Source: a bacterium (lineage in GTDB: Bacteria; Actinomycetota; Humimicrobiia; Humimicrobiales; Humimicrobiaceae). Taken from it: a DNA stretch of 9,347 nt. The stretch is from the NCBI GenBank assembly GCA_030611285.1, contig JAUWQC010000029.1, positions 1 through 9,347 of the forward strand, read 5' to 3'. A program made the translations under genes and the position numbers. Shown here in pieces: positions 1-6,809 of this stretch. Each line of letters begins with the position of its first letter. The first letter of the stretch is position 1. A model generated the notes under the pieces. The model saw only the letters and a program-made list of their open reading frames with translations. It was not told the origin of the DNA and did no database searches.

Positions 1-1421
1 TATTAGATACAACGGAAGGAATAAAATTATACCATGATGTTGCAATTCCAACAAGAAAAGAAGTCGGGATTATTGATACTCATACCCATCATAATTTAAG
101 GCAGATTGTGGAAAATAAGCCTTTTCCCAATGTTTGGAGAGCCGAAGTTCTTGAAACAAGGGAAGAATATAAGAATTGTGACCATTATATTATTCAATTG
201 GCAGCAAAGCTCCCCGGTTTCTCTCAGGCTTTAGCCAGGGATCCTCAAATTTCAGATTATGATAAATGGGTAGCCTTATCTAAAGTTTTTCCCAATCTTG
301 AAGGAAATCATGTCCATCAATGGATGCATTTAGATTTGAGAAGAATGTTTGGTATCAAGGAATTGTTAAGTGCTAAAACCGCAGATAAAGTATGGAAAAA
401 AGCAAATGATCGTTTAAAACAAAATGATATGTTGCCCCAGGCTATATTAAAGAAAATCAGGGCAAAAATTATTTTCACTACTGATGACCCTGCAGATGAT
501 TTAATCTATCACAAAATGGCTAATAACATAGAAGGAATCACTTTTTTACCTACTTTTCGACCGGATGCCTATTGTAATATTTTTGATGATAAGTGGAAAT
601 CGAACGTTGAAAAAATCTGTCAATTAACCGGGCAAGAAACAACTCTTAAAGGTCTTGTGGAAGCTTTAAGAATAAGACATACTTATTTTAACAAAATGGG
701 AGCAAAGGCAAGTGACCATGGTTTGTTGGAACCTTATGGTTTAAAAATCAGTCAAAAAAGAGCAGAACAAATTTTCCAACAAGCTTATAATAAAGAAGAG
801 AAATTTAATCTCAAATCTAATGAAACAAAAGAATTTATTTCTTATATGATGCATCAATTCTGTGCTATGAATCAAGAAAAAGGTATGGTTATTCAAATCC
901 ATTATGGAGCAATCAGAAATGCTAATGAATATTTATTTAAAAATTGGGGAAATGATGTAGGAGGTGATATTTCAGCTGAAAATATAAATATTATTGAAAA
1001 CTTGCAACCTTTGTTAGTAAGATTTTTTAGTGGGGAAAATGATAATCAAGGTCATTTAATTTTATATCCTATGAACCAAATATTTGCTCACTCAAACATA
1101 ATGCTGGAGAGGGCATTCTCTCATGTTCACTCTGGTTTCCCTTGGTGGCATAATGATAGTCCTTACATAATGGAACAATATCTGCTTCATACTGCCGGAT
1201 CTTCCCTCCTTACTTCAAGTGGTGGTCCAGTCTGTGATGGAAGGAAAATTTTATCGGAGGGAAGTAGATTCGAAGTCTTTGATAGAATAATATGTAGAAT
1301 AATGGGAAAGCTAATTTCAGAGGGGCAGATGTCCTATAATGGTGGAGTGGAGTTGGTAAAGGCTTTGATGTATAAAAATCAGGTAAGAATTTTCAACTTG
1401 GAAGAAGAAGTCAATAATTAA
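1..1421 (+). CDS. uxaC: Glucuronate (uronate) isomerase, 5' end cut off by the window edge
   Basis: Uronate isomerase interconverts D-glucuronate with D-fructuronate and D-galacturonate with D-tagaturonate, the first cytoplasmic step of hexuronate breakdown. The frame is open from base 3 to the TAA at 1419-1421 (472 codons visible). A GTG at 108 is not the start, because homologous sequence continues upstream: the family's N-terminal KLYHD-type helix lies around bases 24-38 and the metal-binding HxH (DTHTHH) at 75-92. UxaC proteins are commonly about 465-470 residues, so only a handful of residues should be missing. Other family landmarks are the CTTDDP-like strand (here FTTDDPADDL, near 475-505), PTFRPD (near 550), VSDHG-like ASDHG (near 710), and a C-terminal PWWHND (near 1140) corresponding to the family's AWWFND. 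The sequence is clearly diverged from the E. coli type. It is separated from the next gene by 295 bases, so co-transcription is uncertain. The family call is strong; which uronate it prefers is unknown. Confidence 0.9.
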   Translation, partial: LDTTEGIKLYHDVAIPTRKEVGIIDTHTHHNLRQIVENKPFPNVWRAEVLETREEYKNCDHYIIQLAAKLPGFSQALARDPQISDYDKWVALSKVFPNLEGNHVHQWMHLDLRRMFGIKELLSAKTADKVWKKANDRLKQNDMLPQAILKKIRAKIIFTTDDPADDLIYHKMANNIEGITFLPTFRPDAYCNIFDDKWKSNVEKICQLTGQETTLKGLVEALRIRHTYFNKMGAKASDHGLLEPYGLKISQKRAEQIFQQAYNKEEKFNLKSNETKEFISYMMHQFCAMNQEKGMVIQIHYGAIRNANEYLFKNWGNDVGGDISAENINIIENLQPLLVRFFSGENDNQGHLILYPMNQIFAHSNIMLERAFSHVHSGFPWWHNDSPYIMEQYLLHTAGSSLLTSSGGPVCDGRKILSEGSRFEVFDRIICRIMGKLISEGQMSYNGGVELVKALMYKNQVRIFNLEEEVNN

Positions 1422-1439
1422 ATTATTTTATTTTGGAGT

Positions 1440-1529
1440 GCCCCTCCTACCACTAGACACTTTTCTGAAAGTTACTAGAACTAAAAAACAATATTCTTAA
1501 AATATTATAGGATAAAAGGTAGGTGGAGG
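1440..1529. repeat. Possible degraded IS/MITE-like trace with imperfect terminal inverted repeats
   Basis: The left side reads CCTCCTACC (1443-1451) and the right side GGTAGG-TGG-AGG (1518-1529). These pair as an imperfect inverted repeat with a small bulge. Just inside the left side is ACTAGACACTTTT, with an internal CTTT/AAAG and CTAG/CTAG symmetry, which resembles the TAGACACTTTT ends of IS3-family (IS150-type) elements. No transposase coding sequence lies between the ends and no target-site duplication is evident, so at best this is a relic. Chance similarity is quite possible. Confidence 0.2.
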
Positions 1530-1614
1530 TGAAGAATAAAATAGAGGTACTCTAAAAGCCTTGCAAGACAAGAGTTTCAGAGTTTTCTGAAAGGCACGAA
1601 ATCTTTAAATTAAT

Positions 1615-1642
1615 GGGAGGTGATATTAATATGATGGAGTAA
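1615..1642 (+). promoter_or_regulatory. Strong ribosome-binding site with three-codon mini-ORF (MME)
   Basis: GGGAGG (1615-1620) is a good Shine-Dalgarno sequence spaced 10 bases before ATG-ATG-GAG-TAA (1631-1642). The reading frame is only three codons long and ends 74 bases before the ATG of the binding-protein gene. It could be a leader peptide or a ribosome standby/loading site in the mRNA leader. It could also be the ruined start of a former gene, or coincidence. No arrest or attenuation structure is visible next to it, so function is not claimed. Confidence 0.25.
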
Positions 1643-1716
1643 TGTTTATACAGAACTATATTATCTTGTTTCTTGATGTGACTGGGCAAATAAAAATAAA
1701 AGGAGGAATTTTAGCG

Positions 1717-2970
1717 ATGTTTAAAAATAATTTATTACTTTTCACATTATTATTTTTAGGGATTATTATAAGTCCTGTTTTTGCCGCCGAAGAACAGGTT
1801 ACTGTAGAATTAATGTGGGAATCCGGTGAAACTCAGGGTTATGAACGTGATGTACTGAATAGTCTAATTGAGGATTTTGAAGAAGAACATCCTGGTATTA
1901 AAATAAAAAATAATCCCTTTGTTGGTTCGTCAGAAAACTATCAAGCAAAATTACTAACTAGACTGAGTGCCGAGGCTGGACCGGATATGTATTCCGTAGG
2001 TGATAATACACTCTTCCGTTACGCTAAAGCTGGAATGGCTGAGCCGGTACCTGAACAACTTGCTAACAGTTTAAAAAATGATTTTACGGAAACTCTCAGA
2101 GATGGTATGGTAAGTGGTTTAAGCTGGGAGGGCCAACTTTATGGAGTACCATGGAATGCAGATTACGTTTCACTTTGGTATAACAAAGATATGTTTAAAG
2201 AAGCAGGATTAACCAAGCTCCCATCTAATCTTGAAGAATTAAGGGAATATGCTATTAAGCTAACAAAACGCGAAAATGGTCGTGTGGTAAGAAGTGGTAT
2301 TAGTCTAAGGTCCCATACAGGTGGTGCTGGGCAGACAGATAAGTGGATTAACTTTTTAACTGCTATGGGTGGGGAATTATTTAACAAAGAAATGACCGAG
2401 ACTGTTATTAATAACAAAGCAGGAGTTAAAGCTCTGGAATATTTTGTAGACCTCATCTATGAAGATAAAGTTGATGCAGTTGACCTTCAGCCGCGTGATA
2501 GCGACGGATTTGCTCAGAAAAAAACAGCAATGTTTGGGAGAGGTCCCTGGGTTTTGGCTTTCTTAAAAGATGCAGCTCCTGATTTGAATTATGGTGTTGC
2601 TCCATTCCCTGGGAAGTCGATTCCCTTTATAGACGCTCTCTGTGTAAGTGACAAGAGTAAAGAAAAGGAAGCTGCCTGGACATTTTTAGAGTGGCTAATG
2701 AAACCTGAAGTATTTGCCCGCTGGCAGAAAGAAATAGGAAGTATTCCGTTATTACAATCAATTGCTGATATGCCATATTTCCAGAATAATGAAATTCTCT
2801 CTGGATTTGCAATGCAGCCCCTCTGGGATGTGCCACAGCATGAAAAACTTTATGAGATCAAGATAATTCTGGGTGATTATTTAGAAAAAGCCTGTTATAA
2901 AAAGCTAACACCACAGGAAGCACTTGATCAGGCAGCAAAAGAGATCAGCAAGATTTTACAGGAAGATTAA
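1717..2970 (+). CDS. Carbohydrate ABC transporter substrate-binding protein (family 1, SBP_bac_1)
   Basis: This is the periplasmic or extracytoplasmic receptor of a CUT1-type sugar importer; it delivers the ligand to the two permeases encoded directly downstream. The ATG at 1717 is preferred over the in-frame ATG at 1642 because it has an AAAAGGAGG ribosome-binding site (1698-1706) and starts a proper signal peptide. That peptide has K3, a hydrophobic core around residues 6-18, and a VFA-A cleavage site after residue 23. There is no lipobox cysteine, so the mature protein should be soluble, which fits a periplasm. The mature part opens with a VTVELMWESG strand, followed by a helix and EEHPGIKI, the usual start of lobe I. 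Aromatic residues typical of sugar sites include LYGVPWNADY near residues 145-154 and GRGPWV near 275. At 417 residues it has the normal family length. The ligand cannot be assigned from sequence. Confidence 0.88.
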   Translation: MFKNNLLLFTLLFLGIIISPVFAAEEQVTVELMWESGETQGYERDVLNSLIEDFEEEHPGIKIKNNPFVGSSENYQAKLLTRLSAEAGPDMYSVGDNTLFRYAKAGMAEPVPEQLANSLKNDFTETLRDGMVSGLSWEGQLYGVPWNADYVSLWYNKDMFKEAGLTKLPSNLEELREYAIKLTKRENGRVVRSGISLRSHTGGAGQTDKWINFLTAMGGELFNKEMTETVINNKAGVKALEYFVDLIYEDKVDAVDLQPRDSDGFAQKKTAMFGRGPWVLAFLKDAAPDLNYGVAPFPGKSIPFIDALCVSDKSKEKEAAWTFLEWLMKPEVFARWQKEIGSIPLLQSIADMPYFQNNEILSGFAMQPLWDVPQHEKLYEIKIILGDYLEKACYKKLTPQEALDQAAKEISKILQED

Positions 2971-2991
2971 AGTATAGTATAACAACTAATA

Positions 2992-3043
2992 TAAGTAGTA
3001 GGGGGGGCAGGAATCTTTAGATTTCTGCCCCCCCTACTACTTA
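2992..3043 (+). promoter_or_regulatory. Intercistronic 24-bp hairpin between binding-protein and permease genes
   Basis: Arms 2992-3015 and 3020-3043 are reverse complements over 24 positions, with one G-U wobble (3011 with 3024) and a TTTA loop. The stem includes seven consecutive G-C pairs (G at 3001-3007, C at 3028-3034). No T-run follows; the sequence continues TTAAAGG into the next gene's ribosome-binding region, 15 bases before the ATG at 3059. This is therefore not a standard intrinsic terminator. By analogy with hairpins between malE and malF, it probably stabilises the upstream binding-protein mRNA and lowers permease expression. The pairing is seen directly; the role is inferred. 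Confidence 0.75.
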
Positions 3044-3058
3044 AAGGTTGGTTTAAAG

Positions 3059-3940
3059 ATGAAAAAAATAAAGTTAAATACCTTGGAAAATCGTCATAAA
3101 ATAAATGGTATGATTATGATACTACCTGCCTTTATCTATTTTATTGTTTTTGTATATTATCCGGTTGCACATTTGTTTAAATTAAGCTTTTTTAAATATG
3201 ACTTTTTTAAGCCTCATCCGGAATTTATCGGGTTACAAAACTATATAAAACTAATGACAGATGCAGATTTTTTAAATGGCTTGGGTAACACGGCTTATTT
3301 TGCTTTATTTATGATAATATTTTCAGTTGGAATTTCATTTTTTCTAGCAATAATGATTGATAAAAGTAAGGTTTTAAATAATTTTTACAAGATTGTATAC
3401 TTTATGCCCTATATTACACCGATGGTAGCAGTAGTTTTGATATGGGGATGGTTATTTCAACCGGGAGAAGCGGGGCTAATTAATTATTTTCTTTCCTTTT
3501 TTGGTATAGCCCCTCAGTCCTGGTTGTATAATACTAGATTAGCAATGCCTTCTTTGATAGTAATATGTGTGTGGCAGGGGTTAGGTTACAGAACTATTAT
3601 ATTTATTGCTGGATTAAAGGCGATTCCTCAACAATATTATGAAGCGGCAGGGATTGATGGTGCTAATGCCTGGCAAAAGATAAAATATATTACCTTTCCC
3701 TGTTTAAAGCCAGTTTTTCAATTTGTTTTAATTATAACCACTATGGAGGCATTTAAAATCTTTATTCCCATGTATGTATTAACCCAAGGGGGACCTGTTG
3801 GAACGACTAAAACTATGGTCTATAACATTTATAAACAAGCATTTCAGTTTCAAAAATGGGGATATGCTGCTGTTCAGGTAGTTGTATTGTTTATATTATT
3901 ATTAAGTTTAGCTTTACTTCAAAGACGGTTAACGAAATAA
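3059..3940 (+). CDS. Carbohydrate ABC transporter permease, MalF/UgpA-type
   Basis: This is one of two inner-membrane subunits that form the translocation path of the importer. The 293-residue protein has about six membrane segments, near residues 17-38, 78-100, 112-132, 161-186, 219-243 and 269-288. The cytoplasmic coupling (EAA) loop starts at E195 (EAAGIDGANAWQ) and ends at the conserved P214; it docks with the ATPase. The ribosome-binding site is poor (AAAGG at 3044-3048) and sits at the foot of the intercistronic hairpin, which suggests translation is restrained relative to the binding protein. The second permease gene follows after 29 bases. No ATPase gene lies nearby. The family assignment is firm; the transported sugar is unknown. 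Confidence 0.9.
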   Translation: MKKIKLNTLENRHKINGMIMILPAFIYFIVFVYYPVAHLFKLSFFKYDFFKPHPEFIGLQNYIKLMTDADFLNGLGNTAYFALFMIIFSVGISFFLAIMIDKSKVLNNFYKIVYFMPYITPMVAVVLIWGWLFQPGEAGLINYFLSFFGIAPQSWLYNTRLAMPSLIVICVWQGLGYRTIIFIAGLKAIPQQYYEAAGIDGANAWQKIKYITFPCLKPVFQFVLIITTMEAFKIFIPMYVLTQGGPVGTTKTMVYNIYKQAFQFQKWGYAAVQVVVLFILLLSLALLQRRLTK

Positions 3941-3969
3941 AAATCAAATTTCTGGATGGTGTTTTTAAG

Positions 3970-4809
3970 ATGAGGCAGAGGAAATTTTTAAAATTTATTT
4001 TAGGTAGGTTAAAGGATGTTATTTTGCTCCTGGGTGCAGTAATAATGATATTGCCTTTTTTTTGGGTGATATCAACTTCTTTTAAAACACAGAAGGAGGC
4101 GATTGCTGTACCACCTACATTTATTCCTGAGAATCCCATACTATCAAATTTTACACAGGTATTGGGAGAATCATTTATTTTAAGATATTTTTTAAATAGT
4201 ATTATTGTTAGTGGGACTGTAGTAATAGTCGCACTGTTTTTTTGTTCACTTACAGGTTATGCCCTGGCTAAATTCGATTTTCCCGGTTCTAAATTATTTT
4301 TCTTAATGGTTTTGGGTAAATTAATGATTCCGGTTGAGGCATTGATTATTCCCCTCTATTTACTTATTTTAAAACTGGGCTGGAGTGATAATTTGATAGC
4401 ATTAATTGTACCGACAGAAATGATTAGTGCCTTTGGAATATTTATGATGAGACAATTTATTACCAATTTTCCAGATTCAATCATTGAATCTGCTAGATTG
4501 GATGGCTGTGGCGATTTTGGGATTTTTTGGAAGATAATTTTACCTAATATGAAACCTGCCATGTTTACTTTAGGAATACTTCTCTTTGTTTGGAGCTGGT
4601 CAATGTTTTTATGGCCCTTAATAGTAATTGATTCTCCTGAAAAAATGACTATCCAGATTGGTCTGGAAAGATTCTCAAACCAGTATTTTACCCAGTATGG
4701 ACCAAAAATGGCAGGTGTTTTGTTGTCATTATTACCTGTTTTAATCGTGTTTTTAATATTCCAGCGTAGAGTTCTTGAGAGTGTTACTCTGTCGGGTTTG
4801 AAAGAATAA
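3970..4809 (+). CDS. Carbohydrate ABC transporter permease, MalG/UgpE-type
   Basis: This is the second permease subunit, partner of the preceding MalF-type protein. The frame is open from an ATG at 3856, but that start would overlap the upstream gene by 85 bases and add a cysteine-rich, unrelated N-terminus. The ATG at 3970 gives a 279-residue protein with the usual MalG beginning: a basic start, a first membrane helix near residues 17-36, then STSFKT and a VPPTFIPENP periplasmic segment. Further membrane segments lie near 76-98, 108-134, 141-160, 196-220 and 247-264. The EAA coupling loop runs from E173 (ESARLDGCGDF) to P192. The ribosome-binding site before 3970 is GGATGGTG-like and modest. 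The MDR dehydrogenase gene starts 12 bases after the stop, indicating one transcript. Confidence 0.9.
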   Translation: MRQRKFLKFILGRLKDVILLLGAVIMILPFFWVISTSFKTQKEAIAVPPTFIPENPILSNFTQVLGESFILRYFLNSIIVSGTVVIVALFFCSLTGYALAKFDFPGSKLFFLMVLGKLMIPVEALIIPLYLLILKLGWSDNLIALIVPTEMISAFGIFMMRQFITNFPDSIIESARLDGCGDFGIFWKIILPNMKPAMFTLGILLFVWSWSMFLWPLIVIDSPEKMTIQIGLERFSNQYFTQYGPKMAGVLLSLLPVLIVFLIFQRRVLESVTLSGLKE

Positions 4810-4821
4810 GGGGGTTAAACA

Positions 4822-5799
4822 TTGAAAGAAATATTATTTAAGAAGAAAAATGTGGTTGTTGTGCAAGAGAAAGAGACCCCGCCACTTGATAAAGAACATG
4901 TACGTGTTAAACATCTTTATTCTCTAGTATCAGCTGGAACTGAATGCTTAATACTACAAGGCTGGCTGGGAAAAGTAAATAATAAACAGGTAGGATATTC
5001 AGGCGTAGGTCAAGTAATTGGCGGTACAGAAGGTACAAGATTTAATATAGGAGATTTTGTTTTTACCCGTCAGCGGCATGCAGATATTGTAGATGTTCCT
5101 AAAGATATTGCTGAAAAACAATTTGTCCCTGTCAATAAAGAATGGGCGAAACAGACAACTTTCCTGGAATTAGGCAAAGTGGCTATGCATGGGCTTCACA
5201 GAGTTAATATAGTAATTGGAGATTGGGTTGTAGTATTTGGCTTGGGGATTGTGGGTAATTTATCTGCCCAGCTTGCTAGCATGGCTGCGGGCGGGAAGGT
5301 CATCGGTATAGAACCAATTTCCAGCAGAAGAAAGATTGCAGAGGAAATGGGAATTAAGACCTTGGATCCGACTCGGAACGACTTTGTTTCCAAGGTTAAG
5401 GAAATAACTGGTGGTGCGGATATAATTCTCGAAACTTCTGGTAGTCCTCAGGCATTAAACCAGGCAATGGAAATTGCAGCTCCTCGCGGGCAAATTTCAG
5501 TAATAGCCGGCCATTATGGTAAACGTGAACTGGATATGAAGACTGATTTTCAAAATAAAGAGCTCTCCTTGATCGGAGCCAGAAGATTAGAAATAACAGA
5601 GAAATCCATGGCTGACCGATGGACGATTATGGAATGTAAAAAAGAATTATACCGTATGATTGAAAAAGGAGATGTTCAAGTTGATCCTTTAATTACTCAT
5701 TGTGTAAATCCGGACAAGGCGCCTGAGGTTTATAAGAAGCTAATAGAAAAAGATGAAGCCATGCTCGGAGTGATATTTAACTGGGAAAGGGGAGAATAG
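4822..5799 (+). CDS. MDR-family (alcohol/polyol/sugar) dehydrogenase lacking the usual zinc sites
   Basis: This medium-chain dehydrogenase/reductase is predicted to oxidise or reduce a sugar, polyol or sugar acid in the cytoplasm. It starts at TTG 4822 behind AAGGGGG (4808-4814). Residues 1-125 form the GroES-like catalytic domain. The Rossmann domain carries G140-L-G142-I-V-G145, and E164 after the second strand suggests NAD(H) over NADP(H). The zinc signatures are missing: the GHExxG motif is replaced by VGYSGVG (57-63), the catalytic CGxD region reads SAGTEC (37-42), and the four-cysteine structural loop is absent. This pattern resembles the BchC-like or bi-domain oxidoreductase branch of MDR. 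It is translationally close to the Gfo/Idh gene (2-base gap), so the two probably act in sequence on one substrate. At 325 residues its length is normal. Substrate unknown. Confidence 0.82.
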   Translation: MKEILFKKKNVVVVQEKETPPLDKEHVRVKHLYSLVSAGTECLILQGWLGKVNNKQVGYSGVGQVIGGTEGTRFNIGDFVFTRQRHADIVDVPKDIAEKQFVPVNKEWAKQTTFLELGKVAMHGLHRVNIVIGDWVVVFGLGIVGNLSAQLASMAAGGKVIGIEPISSRRKIAEEMGIKTLDPTRNDFVSKVKEITGGADIILETSGSPQALNQAMEIAAPRGQISVIAGHYGKRELDMKTDFQNKELSLIGARRLEITEKSMADRWTIMECKKELYRMIEKGDVQVDPLITHCVNPDKAPEVYKKLIEKDEAMLGVIFNWERGE

Positions 5800-5801
5800 A
5801 G

Positions 5802-6809
5802 GTGGGACAAAGAATATTACTTGTAGGCCCAGGATCCATCAGTAAAAAGTATATGGAGGTTATTTCTTCTCTAGAAGACATTACTACTGTTGGTGTTGTT
5901 GGAAGAAGGGCGCAAATGACAAAGGACTATGCTGATGAATATAATATTCCTCATTATGGTACCAACATTAAAGATGTGGCAAATAGGGCGAAACCTACTA
6001 TGGCTTTAATAACTACTCCAAATGCCACTCATTATGAAGGTGTAATTGAATCTGCCAGATTAGGATTAGATGTTCTATGTGAAAAACCGCTGCATATTCA
6101 AACAGAAAAACAGGAAAAAATGATTAGAATATGTAAAGAGAATGGTGTTAAACTGGGAGTAGGTTTTTCCTACAGACTATTGAAAGTTATGCAGTATTTA
6201 AAGAATTTAATTGAATCCGGAAATTTAGGGAAAGTATTAGTAATAGATGCCCGGCTGAAGACCTGGCGGAAAAAGGAGTATTATACACAATCTTCTTGGC
6301 ACGGAACATATAAAATTGACGGTGGCGGACCATTTATTCAGCAGGGAATCCATATCATTGATCTTGCTCTATGGTTGGGGAATGGATATCGAGAAGTTAT
6401 TAGTGCTGAAAGATTTAATCTCTATCATTCCATTGAAGTTGAAGATCATGGATATGGTGTTGTTAGATATGGGAATGGAGCAGTAGGTATGATTGAAGTT
6501 TCCACTGTAACAAAAGGATATAACTTTAATGAAGTCGAGATTACCGGAACAAGGGGAAGTATTACTGTTAGTTTTGAAGGTATTGTTAGATGGAATATTG
6601 ATGGCAGGGAAAAACCTGATATAAAAGAGGAAGATGATATAAAGAGTACGGTTTTCAAACGATTATTACTTGATTTTAAAGAAGCAATTGAACAGGATCG
6701 AGAACCTTTTATTAATGGTGAATCAGGAAAGATTGCAGTTGATTTTGTTAATGAATTATATAATAAGAGTAGAAATGTCTTAAAGGTTAGAGATGACTAT
6801 GAATTATAA
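5802..6809 (+). CDS. Gfo/Idh/MocA-family sugar or polyol dehydrogenase
   Basis: This is an NAD(P)-dependent oxidoreductase of the glucose-fructose oxidoreductase/inositol dehydrogenase family. It starts at GTG 5802 behind GAAAGGGGAG (5785-5794), two bases after the previous stop. The N-terminal Rossmann domain opens with G9-P-G11-S-I-S. The signature CEKPLH holds the catalytic lysine K95. The C-terminal sheet domain contains GGGPFIQQGIHIIDL (174-188) with the conserved catalytic H184. The position that is aspartate in inositol-dehydrogenase-like members is Q180 here. A glutamine in that place is typical of the WlbA/WbpB-like branch that oxidises C3 of glucosides or UDP-hexuronates, so C3 oxidation is a reasonable guess. 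Length (335 residues) is normal. The 3' end overlaps the GDPD-like gene by 17 bases, so the two are translationally coupled. Confidence 0.87.
   Translation: MGQRILLVGPGSISKKYMEVISSLEDITTVGVVGRRAQMTKDYADEYNIPHYGTNIKDVANRAKPTMALITTPNATHYEGVIESARLGLDVLCEKPLHIQTEKQEKMIRICKENGVKLGVGFSYRLLKVMQYLKNLIESGNLGKVLVIDARLKTWRKKEYYTQSSWHGTYKIDGGGPFIQQGIHIIDLALWLGNGYREVISAERFNLYHSIEVEDHGYGVVRYGNGAVGMIEVSTVTKGYNFNEVEITGTRGSITVSFEGIVRWNIDGREKPDIKEEDDIKSTVFKRLLLDFKEAIEQDREPFINGESGKIAVDFVNELYNKSRNVLKVRDDYEL

Larger units (their letters stand above)
1422..1716. other. 295-base gene-free stretch upstream of the transporter operon
   Basis: No gene of normal size and no convincing -35/-10 pair is visible on either strand, although the operon promoter should lie here or upstream of uxaC. 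No hairpin plus T-run terminator follows uxaC. Observed elements are: a segment at 1440-1476 reminiscent of IS3-type element ends (TAGACACTTTT); the 11-mer TTTTCTGAAAG occurring twice (1461-1471 and 1583-1593); a short inverted repeat TAGAG-GTA-CTCTA at 1542-1554; and a strong ribosome-binding site followed by a three-codon ORF. After the TAA at 1553-1555 the same frame stays open to 1642 (28 codons), but I do not recognise the product. The stretch may combine a regulatory leader with degraded mobile-element sequence. That reading is tentative. Confidence 0.5.

Noticed and set aside
108..1421. GTG at 108 as start of the isomerase
   Set aside because: The frame is open to the left edge and encodes the conserved metal-binding HxH upstream of this GTG, so the gene begins outside the window.
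1542..1554. Operator from the TAGAG-GTA-CTCTA inverted repeat
   Set aside because: Arms of only five bases with a three-base spacer are expected by chance in this composition, and no regulator gene is in the window.
1642..1716. 25-codon N-terminal extension of the binding protein from ATG 1642
   Set aside because: It lacks a proper ribosome-binding site, while ATG 1717 has AAAAGGAGG and begins a standard signal peptide that the extension would bury.
2163..2456. Antisense frames inside the binding-protein, permease, dehydrogenase, GDPD and GH4 genes
   Set aside because: They lie opposite strongly supported genes, have low-complexity serine/isoleucine-rich translations, and show no recognisable family or ribosome-binding site.
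2992..3043. Intrinsic terminator between binding-protein and permease genes
   Set aside because: No T-run follows the stem and the downstream permease genes have no other promoter in view, so full termination is unlikely.
3856..3969. 38-codon N-terminal extension of the second permease from ATG 3856
   Set aside because: It overlaps the first permease gene by 85 bases, is rich in cysteines unlike MalG proteins, and ATG 3970 gives the normal family start.
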